Virus record (IMG/VR): IMGVR_UViG_3300027734_000187 | Span: 1 to 34,725 of that record | Length of the DNA: 34,725 bases | From: a virus | Reading direction: 5' to 3' (one strand) | Part shown: positions 1 through 8,000 of the stretch, piece by piece | How the letters are laid out: each line of letters starts with the position of its first letter | How positions within the stretch are numbered: the first letter of the stretch is position 1 | Position numbers and translations under genes: made by a program | The notes under the pieces: model-generated | Told to the model about the DNA's origin: nothing | Databases searched by the model: none | The model's input: the letters and a program-made list of their open reading frames with translations, nothing else

Positions 1-122
1 CACTTCTCAGTCTTGGTCAGCGGTTTCGGATACATCCGAGAGCTGGACACCAGGCACAGACACTTCAGAATCATGGACAGCAATTTCAGATAACGCGGAA
101 ACTTGGCAAGCAATTGCATAGG
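1..122. repeat. Left copy of contig-end repeat
   Basis: These 122 bases are identical to 33679-33800. They carry the last 39 codons and stop of the decapeptide-repeat tail gene plus one base. Identity stops one base after the TAG stop. This copy continues into the ribosome site of the fibre gene, and the other copy continues into an HNH gene. Most likely this is the overlap of a circular assembly. Confidence 0.9.
2..121 (+). CDS. Decapeptide-repeat tail protein, C-terminal fragment
   Basis: Partial gene, cut off by the window start. The frame reads four ten-residue units ending in TAG at 119-121 and is identical to the 3' end of the complete gene at 33092-33799. It is therefore best read as the same gene seen again at the other contig end. 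The units carry a DTSESW-like core, and the last one is the degenerate DNAETWQAIA. The tail fibre gene follows after 9 bases. Confidence 0.85.
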   Translation, partial: TSQSWSAVSDTSESWTPGTDTSESWTAISDNAETWQAIA

Positions 123-130
123 AGCAAATC

Positions 131-1399
131 ATGGCAGATACGACAACGACCAACCTACTACTCACAAAGCCAGAGGTAGGGGCCAGTACCGACACCTGGG
201 GTACAAAGATAAATACGGATTTGGGGTTGGTGGACTCAGTGTTTGATGCGGCTGGTACAGGTACAAGCGTTGGTCTTAATGTTGGATCGGGTAAGACGTT
301 GACGGTTGCTGGTACGTTGAATCTAACCGGCACGGGAAACATCAATGCGGTTAACACCTTTGGTTTTAAGAACCGCATCATCAATGGCGGCATGGTCATA
401 GACCAGCGTAATGCGGGGGCGAGTGTTACTCCTATTAACGACCAGTATTTAGTAGACCGCTTTCAAGCTGTTTTGACGCAATCTTCAAAACTTACAACGC
501 AGCAAAGCACTACCGCTTCCACTGGTTTTGTAAACTCGTTATTGATTACTTCATCATCCGCTTACAGCGTACTTTCTGGCGACTTTTTTGGTATTAGGCA
601 GTCGATTGAAGGTTTAAACGTAGCAGATTTGGCATGGGGTACTTCAAGTGCTGCTACTATCACTTTATCATTTTGGGTTCGTTCAAGCCTAACAGGTACT
701 TTTGGCGGTTCGGTTTTTAACAGTGCTGGTAATCGTTCTTACCCTTTTAGCTACACAATCAGCGTGGCTAACACATGGGAACAAAAATCTGTAACCATCG
801 CTGGTGATACAACTGGCACTTGGCTAACGACAAATGGCAAGGGGATTCAGCTTTTATTTGGTCTTGGTGTTGGTTCTACATACAGCGGAACGGCAAACAC
901 ATGGTCTGGCTCTACTTACTTTGCTCCAACAGGAGCTACATCAGTAGTAGGCACAAACGGCGCTACCTTCTACATCACAGGCGTACAGCTAGAGAAAGGC
1001 TCCACTGCTACTAGCTTTGACTTTAGAGATTATGGTACGGAGTTGGCGCTGTGCCAGCGGTATTTTTACAAGTTTGGCGGGGCAGCTGCGTACAGTTCTG
1101 GAATTATGGGAAGCTCTACATTTATGCGTGCGTTTTATGCACATCCTGTTGAAATGCGTATAAATACTGGATTTACTATAACAACAACAGTTACAGGATA
1201 TGGCTCTGGAGCGACTCAAATTAACGTATATTCAAATAACGGATTTTTAACTAATTCAAGTTTTACTTTTGCATTTGATTTTGTAAATTCAAAAACAATC
1301 TCTTATTATTTGACAACAATGGGTGGCGGAACAGGAGGCTACACTGTAGCTCTTGATTTTGGTTCATCAGCTTTTATTCTTGTTTCTGCGGAGTTATAA
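131..1399 (+). CDS. Tail fibre / receptor-binding protein, allele A
   Basis: A 422-residue virion protein, probably the host-recognition fibre. The N-terminus (residues 1-35, with [20 protein letters not shown]) is a common phage fibre start and probably attaches to the tail. A Gly/Thr-rich linker follows to about residue 78. The motif [18 protein letters not shown] at about 81-98 then opens a beta-rich adhesin domain, which contains FYITGVQLEKGSTATSFDFR near 283-302. The last third of the gene is clearly AT-richer than its neighbours, which suggests an exchanged receptor-binding tip. The ATG is preceded by TAGGAG. A second allele of the N-terminal part lies at 34320-34725. Fibre identity is well supported, but the receptor is unknown. 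Confidence 0.85.
   Translation: MADTTTTNLLLTKPEVGASTDTWGTKINTDLGLVDSVFDAAGTGTSVGLNVGSGKTLTVAGTLNLTGTGNINAVNTFGFKNRIINGGMVIDQRNAGASVTPINDQYLVDRFQAVLTQSSKLTTQQSTTASTGFVNSLLITSSSAYSVLSGDFFGIRQSIEGLNVADLAWGTSSAATITLSFWVRSSLTGTFGGSVFNSAGNRSYPFSYTISVANTWEQKSVTIAGDTTGTWLTTNGKGIQLLFGLGVGSTYSGTANTWSGSTYFAPTGATSVVGTNGATFYITGVQLEKGSTATSFDFRDYGTELALCQRYFYKFGGAAAYSSGIMGSSTFMRAFYAHPVEMRINTGFTITTTVTGYGSGATQINVYSNNGFLTNSSFTFAFDFVNSKTISYYLTTMGGGTGGYTVALDFGSSAFILVSAEL
371..467. repeat. Adhesin-junction repeat, left copy
   Basis: These 97 bases are identical to 34629-34725, the last bases of the window. They encode the conserved [16 protein letters not shown] segment that opens the adhesin domain. Upstream of the block the two copies differ in sequence and length. 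The window ends inside the right copy, so the true extent of identity is not visible. Confidence 0.9.
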
Positions 1400-1400
1400 G

Positions 1401-1562
1401 ATGTATAAACAAATATCAAATGAACGTGGCCTTGTCGAGAATGTCATTAAAAGACTTTTAGATGGTGCTTTTATTTTTTTCTCACCAGAGAGCGCAGACT
1501 ACCAAGCCTATTTGAAATGGCTGGAAGAAGGCAACACACCAGAGCCTGCGGATGAGCCATGA
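1401..1562 (+). CDS. Small fibre-associated protein
   Basis: A 53-residue protein starting at ATG 1401, one base after the fibre stop. The frame is open further upstream, but a longer start would lie inside the fibre gene. The C-terminal motif ADYQAYLKWLEEGNTPEPAD is shared with many short proteins encoded just after phage tail fibres, some described as fibre assembly or tail accessory proteins. A role in fibre assembly is inferred from position. The gene is AT-rich like the fibre tip, so both may have been acquired together. It overlaps the next gene by ATGA. Confidence 0.7.
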   Translation: MYKQISNERGLVENVIKRLLDGAFIFFSPESADYQAYLKWLEEGNTPEPADEP

Positions 1563-1795
1563 ACATTCCAGAAACTATAGACCCGATTCGTTATGGAGTC
1601 CTTTGGCAGAAGGTGCAGGACTACGAGCGCCGGTTTGACGAAATGAGCGCCAAGATCGACAAGATGGAAACGTCTATTGACAAACTGGTTGAGATGGCGA
1701 ATCAATCCAAGGGTGGATTCTGGATGGGCATGGTTGCCGTGTCTGCTTTTGGTAGCGTGATCGGTTATGTAAGCCATTGGTTTGGTAAATCGTGA
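1559..1795 (+). CDS. Coiled-coil protein with C-terminal membrane segment (XhlA-like)
   Basis: A 78-residue protein that begins at the ATGA overlap with the previous stop. Residues 12-50 form a charged heptad-like helix (DYERRFDEMSAKIDKMETSIDKL), and residues 53-72 (GFWMGMVAVSAFGSVIGYVS) form one membrane span. Helix followed by a C-terminal span is the layout of XhlA-type lysis accessory proteins, and this gene opens the block that ends in lysozyme. It may assist the holin. Family membership is inferred from architecture alone. Confidence 0.65.
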   Translation: MNIPETIDPIRYGVLWQKVQDYERRFDEMSAKIDKMETSIDKLVEMANQSKGGFWMGMVAVSAFGSVIGYVSHWFGKS

Positions 1796-1801
1796 TCCAA
1801 A

Positions 1802-2272
1802 ATGATCGATCCAATCACCGCCTTTGCGACTGCACAAGCCGCGATAAAGGGGGTGCAGGCCGCGATCAAGATGGGCAAGGACATCCACGCTATTGGCGGG
1901 GAGATGATGAAGTTTTTCGAGGCAAAGGACATTGTCCAGAGGGAAGCGTCCAAGCCTAAGAGTAGTTTTGCAAAGTCGGACACGGCGCAAGCCTTTGAGA
2001 TAGTGATGCAGGCCAAGCAGTTGGCTGATGCTGAGAGAGAGTTAAACAACTATATGGTGATGTCCGGTAACGCTGACCTGTGGCAGCAGCTCATGGTAGA
2101 GCGCAACAACATCATCAAGCAGCGCAAGGTAGAGGAAATACTGGCAGAGAATCACGCTAAGAAGCGCAAGGCAGAGATAGAAGATTTGTTGACCTGGCTA
2201 ATTGGTGGTGCGCTTGCGCTGCTGTTGCTAGGTCTTTGTTTTTGGTGGCTAACACTTTTGATGGAAAAGTAG
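1802..2272 (+). CDS. Unknown helical protein with C-terminal membrane anchor
   Basis: A 156-residue protein, helical and Ala/Lys/Glu-rich over residues 1-130. One strong hydrophobic span lies at about 133-152 (WLIGGALALLLLGLCFWWL), followed by a short tail. It has no signal peptide or lipobox, so it is not an obvious spanin. The long cytoplasmic part with a C-terminal anchor, inside the lysis block, suggests a membrane-attached accessory protein. The stop TAG is followed directly by the next ATG. I do not recognise a named family. Confidence 0.65.
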   Translation: MIDPITAFATAQAAIKGVQAAIKMGKDIHAIGGEMMKFFEAKDIVQREASKPKSSFAKSDTAQAFEIVMQAKQLADAERELNNYMVMSGNADLWQQLMVERNNIIKQRKVEEILAENHAKKRKAEIEDLLTWLIGGALALLLLGLCFWWLTLLMEK

Positions 2273-2518
2273 ATGAACGACATCAAATCAAAACTTACGT
2301 TTTTTGTGACCCTAATGGTCAGCTTCACCCTGTGTGTGGTTGTCATTGGAATGGTCGGTGTGCTAATGGCTGGTCTGTTTAACCCCCTTGTGGACAACGC
2401 AGAAATTTTTAAACTCATATCTCCCGCATTTCAGACTATTGTTGGTGGCTTTATTGGGCTGCTGGCTGGCGTAAAACTTTCCCATAGTGAAGATGCTCCC
2501 CCCTGCAAAAAGGACTAA
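2273..2518 (+). CDS. Putative two-span holin
   Basis: An 81-residue protein with two membrane segments, about residues 9-35 (FFVTLMVSFTLCVVVIGMVG onward) and 50-68 (SPAFQTIVGGFIGLLAGVKL). A charged N-terminus and a polar, Lys-ending C-terminus fit a class II holin. Holins form holes in the inner membrane that release or activate the endolysin. The lysozyme lies about 700 bases downstream in the same transcription unit. Two other membrane proteins nearby could fill this role, so the assignment is tentative. Confidence 0.55.
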   Translation: MNDIKSKLTFFVTLMVSFTLCVVVIGMVGVLMAGLFNPLVDNAEIFKLISPAFQTIVGGFIGLLAGVKLSHSEDAPPCKKD

Positions 2519-2521
2519 ACC

Positions 2522-3037
2522 ATGCTGACTATCCTATCCACACTGATCTCCTTCCTGATGGGTGGCCTGCCCAAGTTGCTGGACTTCTTCCAGGACCGCA
2601 ATGACAAGAAGCACGAGCTGGCGCTGGCCGCTATGCAGATCGAGCGCGAGCTAGAGCTGCGCAAGGCAGGGTTTGAGGCGCAGGAACGGGTTGAGCAGAT
2701 ACACAGCCAGCAGCTAGAGTTAGAGACAACTGCCAAGGCTGGAGAGAACTTAGTCAATGCCCAGGTTGCTGAGATGAACGCCATCTACAAGCACGACGAG
2801 TCTCTGGGAGAGGGAACATCACAGTGGATAAAGGACTTGCGTGCTGGAACGCGCAGTTTCATTACTATGGGATTCTTTCTGCTGCTGGTTTTCGTAGACG
2901 TTGGTTTATTTATCTATGGATACAACAACGGCGTGGCATTCCCTGCGCTGGCTGAGAAGCTGTGGGACAGCAATACCCAGGCACTGTTTGCTTCCATAGT
3001 AGCGTTCCATTTTGGTGGCCGAGCCTTTGGAAAATGA
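2522..3037 (+). CDS. Putative three-span phage holin
   Basis: A 171-residue protein. A hydrophobic N-terminal stretch (residues 1-22) precedes a long charged helix (about 25-100) rich in Glu, Gln and Lys. Two further spans follow at about 115-136 (FITMGFFLLLVFVDVGLFIY) and 155-168. The layout and the C-terminal FHFGGRAFGK resemble phage holin families with three membrane segments. AAGGAC lies just before the ATG. The stop overlaps the next start by ATGA. It may be the holin or a partner of the smaller protein upstream. Confidence 0.6.
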   Translation: MLTILSTLISFLMGGLPKLLDFFQDRNDKKHELALAAMQIERELELRKAGFEAQERVEQIHSQQLELETTAKAGENLVNAQVAEMNAIYKHDESLGEGTSQWIKDLRAGTRSFITMGFFLLLVFVDVGLFIYGYNNGVAFPALAEKLWDSNTQALFASIVAFHFGGRAFGK

Positions 3038-3186
3038 TCTGGACCCTGGTGCTAGTTACAGGTATCAACATGAACTCAATCCTAATCGTTGGATATTTTG
3101 AGTACGAGGCTGCCTGCCAGAAGGCGGCTAAAGAGTGGCGCGACCTGGGCTACAAAGTGGGGTGCGTGCAAACGCAAAAGAAATGA
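3034..3186 (+). CDS. Small membrane-associated protein before lysozyme
   Basis: A 50-residue protein starting at the ATGA overlap at 3034. The frame is open further upstream, but only inside the previous gene. Residues 2-20 are hydrophobic, and the rest is a small soluble part (EYEAACQKAAKEWRDLGYKV) with two Cys. It is stop-start coupled to the lysozyme. Position and size suggest a lysis accessory role, but there is no lipobox and no recognised spanin signature. Function unknown. Confidence 0.6.
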   Translation: MIWTLVLVTGINMNSILIVGYFEYEAACQKAAKEWRDLGYKVGCVQTQKK

Positions 3187-3659
3187 AAGTATCTGCCAAG
3201 GCACTGTCAATGATTAAGCACCACGAGGGGACTAGGCAGCGCCCTTATCGCTGTCCGGCTCTGCTTTGGACTGTTTGCGTTGGCCACGTACTGTACCCAG
3301 CCCAGAGTAAGCTAAAGCTAGAAGAACGTAATGGATACCCATTGAGGCCAGAGGATGACCGGCTGTGGTCTATGGAGGAGGTAGATGGAATACTTGCAGC
3401 AGACCTTGATCGCTTTGAGCGCGGCGTGGAACGATTCTGTCCTGTCGTTCTTACACAGGGTCAGTTTGATGGGCTTGTTAGCTTTTCTTTTAACGTGGGT
3501 CTTGGGACACTCCAGCGTAGTACGCTACGCCAAAAAGTGCTACGCGGGGATATGGAAGGCGCTGCGGACGAGCTTTTGAAGTATTGCATGGCCGGCGGTA
3601 AGCCATTGAAAGGTTTGCAGAACCGGCGCAAGGATGAGCGCGTCCTATTCTTATCCTAA
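3183..3659 (+). CDS. Endolysin, GH24 phage lysozyme
   Basis: A 158-residue muramidase of the T4/P21 lysozyme family (glycoside hydrolase 24), which cuts peptidoglycan between MurNAc and GlcNAc. The catalytic Glu is E15 in IKHHEG, followed by PYRCPALLWTVCVGHV, the usual position of the second catalytic residue and of the T-x-G-x-GH strand. The C-terminal half has the family motif QFDGLVSFSFNVGLG and NRRKDERVLFL. The Asp seen in T4 is absent and Cys-Pro-Ala takes its place, as in some family members. There is no signal peptide or N-terminal anchor, so export probably depends on the holin. The ATG at 3183 overlaps the previous stop. Confidence 0.88.
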   Translation: MKVSAKALSMIKHHEGTRQRPYRCPALLWTVCVGHVLYPAQSKLKLEERNGYPLRPEDDRLWSMEEVDGILAADLDRFERGVERFCPVVLTQGQFDGLVSFSFNVGLGTLQRSTLRQKVLRGDMEGAADELLKYCMAGGKPLKGLQNRRKDERVLFLS

Positions 3660-3677
3660 TGGTGGCACAATAAAACT

Positions 3678-4316
3678 ATGGCCATCCAGCAAAAACTTGA
3701 GACTCCGACGCCGCCTAATCTGGGGTATCCACCAGAGGAGTACGAGCGTCGTAACTTCAATGAGTCCAATGGAGCGCTGAACGTTTACTTTCGCAAAATA
3801 ACTTCGGTGCTTGGCGCCTTGTTTGGGGTCAAGGGCAGCCGGTACATAAACGCGCCCTATGGCGCCTTTCAGAGTACTGTAGACCAGACTGCGGCGGCCA
3901 TCAATACCGCGTATGCCATGACGTTTAATACGACTGATTTCACCAATGGGGTGACAGTTGTCAGCAGCTCGCGTATCACAGTCACTGACTCTGGTATATA
4001 TAACCTACAGTGGTCTGGTCAGTTTGAAAATACAGCCAGCGCAGACCATGATGTAAGGGTATGGATTAAGGTCAACGGGACAAATCTTGTTGGCTCTACT
4101 GGATTTGCTGGGATACCTTCTAAGCATGGCGCAGTCAATGGCCACACAATAATTGCATGGAACTACTTTCTGTCACTTGCTGCCAATGACTACATCGAGC
4201 TTTGGTGGGAGACTGACAGCACCGCAGTCAGCATCCAGGCATACGCTGCGGCGTCCAACTATCCATCTACCGCGTCGCTGATTACGACCATGCAATTTGT
4301 GTCAAACACAATGTGA
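3678..4316 (+). CDS. Virion protein with C1q/TNF-like jelly-roll domain
   Basis: A 212-residue protein. Residues 1-60 are polar, with a YPPEEYERRNFNESNGALNV segment. Residues 62-210 look like an all-beta domain with alternating hydrophobic strands (ITVTDSGIYNLQWSGQFE, HDVRVWIKVNGTN, NDYIELWW) typical of jelly-roll domains in phage tail and head-fibre proteins. It probably forms a trimeric appendage. It lies between the lysozyme and the tail hub. The fold is assigned from pattern, not from a search. Confidence 0.65.
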   Translation: MAIQQKLETPTPPNLGYPPEEYERRNFNESNGALNVYFRKITSVLGALFGVKGSRYINAPYGAFQSTVDQTAAAINTAYAMTFNTTDFTNGVTVVSSSRITVTDSGIYNLQWSGQFENTASADHDVRVWIKVNGTNLVGSTGFAGIPSKHGAVNGHTIIAWNYFLSLAANDYIELWWETDSTAVSIQAYAAASNYPSTASLITTMQFVSNTM

Positions 4317-4323
4317 GAACGTC

Positions 4324-5808
4324 ATGTACATACCATTAAAAATACCACCAGGAATCTATCGTAACGGGACTGAGTACCAATCATCAGGGCGCTGGTACGA
4401 CGCTAACCTGGTTCGTTGGTACGAGAACACTCTGCGCCCGATTAACGGGTGGCGCAAGCGTTTCAGCTCTCAGACGGCTATGAGTGGAAAGTGCAGGGGA
4501 CTGATTACCTGGCGTGATAACACCAATGATCGTTGGATTGCAGCCGGTACGCACACTAAACTTTATGTGATGAACGAGTCGGGCACGCTCAAAGAGATTA
4601 CCCCAACAGGGTTTACGGCAGGCATTGCTGATGCTACTTCGTACACCGGCTACGGGTACGCTGCCTATGGAAACTTCGCGTATGGCGTGCAGCGCCCTGA
4701 CTTGGGTGACGTTATCAGCGCAACGACCTGGTCAATGGATACCTGGGGTGAGTACCTGATTGCTTGTTCAAGTGCAGATGGGAAGCTGTACGAGTGGCAG
4801 TTGGGTTTTACAACGCCTACGCTGGCAGCGGCCATCACCAATGCACCGACAGGATGCAAGGCGGTAATGGTGACCGCAGACCGGATCGTGTTTGCTTTAG
4901 GTGCTGGCGGCAACCCGCGCAAGGTGGCCTGGTCAGATCAAGAGAACAATACAGTTTGGACTGCCGCCATAGACAATTTGGCGGGTGACTACGAGTTGGC
5001 CACGCCAGGAACTTTACTGGCCGGCAAGCGCGTTAAGGGTGTAAACCTACTGTTTACTGACGTAGACGTGCACACAGCTCAGTACATTGGCGCACCATTC
5101 GTTTATGGGTTTGACAAGGCCGGCAGCGGGTGCGGGTTGATCTCGGCGCAGTCAGTGGCCGCCATCGACACTGCCGCCATCTGGATGTCCAGCAGCGGGT
5201 TTTGGATGTACGACGGGTACGTCAAGCCACTGCCGTGCGACGTGTCTGACTACATTTTCAACGATATAAACTTGACGCAAAAGTCAAAAATCTATGCCGT
5301 CCACAATAGCAAATTCGGTGAGATATGGTGGTTTTACCCCTCCAATGACTCCAACGAGAACGACTCTTATGTGACGTACAACTACCGCGAGGGTCACTGG
5401 AACATAGGCACATTGTCTCGCCTAGCGGGTGCTGATGCAGGGGTGTTCACCTATCCCGTGATGGTGGATACCAATGGCTATATCTACGAGCACGAGGTCG
5501 GTTTTGCCTATGACTCGGCCACCTTGTTCGCGCAATCTGGACCCATCGAGCTGGGTACAGGCGAGAACATAATGAACGTTAGGCAGGTGATTCCTGACGA
5601 GCAGACACTGGGCGAGGCCGTTGTTTCTTTCACGTCAAGGTTCTACCCGACAGGCGCGGAGTCTACTTTTGGACCCTACACGGCGGCAAACCCTACGTCT
5701 GTAAGATTTTCTGGGCGCCAGGTTGAGATGAAGGTTACGGCTAACACCTTGGCCGATTGGAGGATTGGGGTTATGCGGCTGGAGGCGACTGCCGGTGGGC
5801 GTCGGTGA
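4324..5808 (+). CDS. Tail hub / head-completion protein (P22 gp10-like)
   Basis: A 494-residue protein. The N-terminus (IPPGIYRNGTEYQSSGRWYD followed by NLVRWYENTLRPINGWRK) is typical of a widespread short-tailed phage family predicted to form a beta-propeller tail hub like P22 gp10. Repeated Gly/Trp/Tyr-rich beta blades (WIAAGTHTKLYV, WGEYLIACSSADGKLYEW, IWWFYPSNDS) support a propeller. It would plug the portal-adaptor channel after packaging. ATG 4324 is preferred over an in-frame upstream start at 4297, which overlaps the previous gene. The stop overlaps the next GTG. The gp10 link is a family-level inference. Confidence 0.7.
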   Translation: MYIPLKIPPGIYRNGTEYQSSGRWYDANLVRWYENTLRPINGWRKRFSSQTAMSGKCRGLITWRDNTNDRWIAAGTHTKLYVMNESGTLKEITPTGFTAGIADATSYTGYGYAAYGNFAYGVQRPDLGDVISATTWSMDTWGEYLIACSSADGKLYEWQLGFTTPTLAAAITNAPTGCKAVMVTADRIVFALGAGGNPRKVAWSDQENNTVWTAAIDNLAGDYELATPGTLLAGKRVKGVNLLFTDVDVHTAQYIGAPFVYGFDKAGSGCGLISAQSVAAIDTAAIWMSSSGFWMYDGYVKPLPCDVSDYIFNDINLTQKSKIYAVHNSKFGEIWWFYPSNDSNENDSYVTYNYREGHWNIGTLSRLAGADAGVFTYPVMVDTNGYIYEHEVGFAYDSATLFAQSGPIELGTGENIMNVRQVIPDEQTLGEAVVSFTSRFYPTGAESTFGPYTAANPTSVRFSGRQVEMKVTANTLADWRIGVMRLEATAGGRR

Positions 5809-6173
5809 CAGACCTGGACGAGTTAAACAGGCTGCGCCAGCAGGTGGAATCGGCTTTAGAATACTCTGAAGGTACACACACATTTGACGACATTGCCGAG
5901 GGGGTTGGAAATAACAGGTTCCAAGTATGGCCAGGCGTCAAGTCTGTTGTTGTGACCGAGATCATTGTCTACCCGCGAATCAAGAACTTGCACTACTTTC
6001 TTGCTGGCGGCGACCTAGATGAACTCAAGCTGATGCGACCACACATCGAGCGTTGGGGCAAGAGTTTAGGTTGCACGCGAGTTACTCTCGCAGGGCGTCA
6101 GGGCTGGGCCAAGACGTTTCTGCGCGATGAAGGATACGAACCTAAGTGGTTCATTTTGAGCAAGAACTTGTAA
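5805..6173 (+). CDS. Small GNAT-like phage protein
   Basis: A 122-residue protein if started at GTG 5805, which overlaps the upstream TGA by four bases. An in-frame ATG at 5757 would add 16 residues inside the hub gene. It has the pattern THTFDDIAEGV ... FQVWPGVKSVVVTEI ... LHYFLAGGDLDEL ... WGKSLGCTRVTLAGRQGW ... GYEP. This is common in small proteins encoded before phage internal virion proteins and resembles a reduced GNAT acetyltransferase fold. T7 gp13 is a comparable case. It may be structural, with no catalysis. Moderate confidence. Confidence 0.65.
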   Translation: MTDLDELNRLRQQVESALEYSEGTHTFDDIAEGVGNNRFQVWPGVKSVVVTEIIVYPRIKNLHYFLAGGDLDELKLMRPHIERWGKSLGCTRVTLAGRQGWAKTFLRDEGYEPKWFILSKNL

Positions 6174-6183
6174 GGGGAATGAT

Positions 6184-7044
6184 ATGAGTCTAGGCGGCAT
6201 CACTGACTATTTAAGAGCAAACAACATCTCTGCGCCAGAGGATTACTCCTCTACGCCTTACCTGCCATATGCGCAGCAGGGTCCGTATCAGGCCATCATG
6301 TCCCAGATGGGCAACTACGGCGGCTCTGCCGGTACTGGCTACCAGCAGGGCATGGGTAACGTCTATGGAGGCGGCGGTGCTGGTGGTGCTATGGGAGGGT
6401 TCAATCCTGACCTGTACAAACGAGCTGCACCTGCTGCACCTGTAGTCTTGCCCGATATGGGTGGTGGAAATCGTGGTGGCGGTAGCGGCGGTGATCGCAG
6501 TGGTGGCCAGTGCAATGGAAGCTATGGCGGTATGCCATTTAGGTATGACCCAAATAGTTATACAGGTGGTCTTTTACCAGCATTGCTAGGTCAGCAGCCA
6601 CCGGCTCCAATTGTTGACACTACTGGATATAACAGTGTTGCAGAGGCAGAGTCAGCACAATTGCAATCTCTTGCAAACCAGTATGGTATGTACAACAACC
6701 CGAATGCAGTTGGAGATTCTAACTACAGCAATGAAGGAAGTGATAGTAGAAGTTTTGGACGCCGTGATGCTGGTGGTGATAGTAGTTATGGTGGTGATAA
6801 TAGTGGTGATAATAAAAGCTGGGGAAGCCGTGATGCGGGTGGGCTTGCTAAAGGTGGACAGGTATCCATGCAGCACCTTAAAGGTCCAAACCCTATGGGT
6901 CCAGATCAAGGATATGGCGCCTTAAAGTCTGGAGAGTTTGTCATCAATGACAAGGCTGTAAAAAAATACGGCATCGAGTTGATGAACGCCATCAATAGCG
7001 GCAAGATTTCTAAGGGCAAGCTACGCGGCTTGCTCGAAATGTAA
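6184..7044 (+). CDS. Gly-rich virion protein with conserved C-terminal domain
   Basis: A 286-residue protein. Residues 45-120 are Gly-rich (GGGGAGGAMGG, GGGNRGGGSGGDRSGG). Residues 175-215 carry two imperfect copies of a Ser/Gly/Asp block that ends in RDAGG. The C-terminal 60 residues (GALKSGEFVINDKAVKKYG then MNAINSGK) form a motif found at the end of many phage virion-associated proteins. It opens the ejection-protein block and has an AAGGGG ribosome site. A minor capsid or internal role is inferred from position. No enzyme motif is visible. Confidence 0.65.
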   Translation: MSLGGITDYLRANNISAPEDYSSTPYLPYAQQGPYQAIMSQMGNYGGSAGTGYQQGMGNVYGGGGAGGAMGGFNPDLYKRAAPAAPVVLPDMGGGNRGGGSGGDRSGGQCNGSYGGMPFRYDPNSYTGGLLPALLGQQPPAPIVDTTGYNSVAEAESAQLQSLANQYGMYNNPNAVGDSNYSNEGSDSRSFGRRDAGGDSSYGGDNSGDNKSWGSRDAGGLAKGGQVSMQHLKGPNPMGPDQGYGALKSGEFVINDKAVKKYGIELMNAINSGKISKGKLRGLLEM

Positions 7045-7055
7045 AGGGGAAACGT

Positions 7056-7988
7056 ATGAGCAAAGGCGGCAGTCAGACGGCGACAACAAGCATTGATCCC
7101 GATCTAAAGAAAGCATTCTTAGCTAACCTGGAGCAGGCGCAGGGAGTTGCTGGTGCGCTACCAGTGCAGCAGTTTGCTGGATTCAATCCAATGTACCAGG
7201 CCGGAGAGGAGCAGTTAATCAATACCGGACTCGCTGGACCTGGACTTGGCACTGTTGACGAGGCCACATACCGTACTGGTGTTGAAGGAACCTATCAACC
7301 TGGAATGGTCAATGCTGCGCAGGCAAACCTTGGTATGAGTGGCGCTGGAAGTATCGGCAGCTACATGAACCCGTATACAAAATACGTTAGAGAAAACGCA
7401 TTGTCTGATCTGGAGACTTCGCGTCAGAATGCCATACGCCAGACTTCTCAACGTGCGCAACAGGCACGCGCCTTTGGTGGTTCACGTCAGGGTATTGCAG
7501 AGGCTGAGACAAACCTTGGCTATGGCACGCAGGCGGGCAGGCTTTCTACGCAGCTCAATGAGAACGCATTTAGAGAAGCTATGGCCGCGCAGCAGGCTGA
7601 TCTAGCACGTCAGCAGCAGGCGTCACTTGCTAATCAGGGTGCTGGTCTTTCGGGTGCTCAGTTAAGACTTGGAGCTGCTAATCAGTTGGGTAACCTTGGA
7701 CAACTACAGCAGGGTCTGCGCATGAGTGGCGCTAATACGGTTATGCAGGCTGGTGAAGCACGTCGAAAGTTGTTGCAAGATCAGATGGACGCGCAGCGCA
7801 ATATCGGTCTGCAAAAGCTACAGGTGGCGCAGTCTGCTTTGGGTCAGGGTATTCCTAACTTGGGTACTACAACAAGTGAACCATATACAAAAAATCCACT
7901 TACAGGTGCATTTGGAGGTGCTTTGGCTGGTTCTAAATTTGGCGTACCAGGAAGCATACTTGGCGGCTTGCTTGGACTACTTGGTTAA
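7056..7988 (+). CDS. Internal virion / ejection protein, Gln- and Ala-rich
   Basis: A 310-residue protein. The N-terminus (SKGGSQTATTSIDPDLKKAF) is typical of phage proteins encoded after the tail hub. Residues 100-275 form a long helical region rich in Gln, Ala and Arg (RQNAIRQTSQRAQQARAFGG, RQQQASLANQGAGLSGAQLR). The C-terminus (about 280-310) is Gly/Leu-rich and hydrophobic (FGVPGSILGGLLGLLG), which could insert in a membrane. Such proteins are ejected with the DNA and form a conduit across the host envelope. Role inferred from composition and order. Confidence 0.65.
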   Translation: MSKGGSQTATTSIDPDLKKAFLANLEQAQGVAGALPVQQFAGFNPMYQAGEEQLINTGLAGPGLGTVDEATYRTGVEGTYQPGMVNAAQANLGMSGAGSIGSYMNPYTKYVRENALSDLETSRQNAIRQTSQRAQQARAFGGSRQGIAEAETNLGYGTQAGRLSTQLNENAFREAMAAQQADLARQQQASLANQGAGLSGAQLRLGAANQLGNLGQLQQGLRMSGANTVMQAGEARRKLLQDQMDAQRNIGLQKLQVAQSALGQGIPNLGTTTSEPYTKNPLTGAFGGALAGSKFGVPGSILGGLLGLLG

Positions 7989-8000
7989 AGGGGAAACATC

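Noticed and set aside
7-399. Open frame on the minus strand across the fibre start, repeated at 34304-34657
   Set aside because: It is antisense to a strong fibre gene. The similarity of the two copies follows from the repeated fibre sequence. No ribosome site or family signal.
131-1399. Diversity-generating retroelement at the fibre
   Set aside because: No reverse transcriptase gene or template/variable repeat pair is present. The duplicated fibre start is explained by contig-end overlap.
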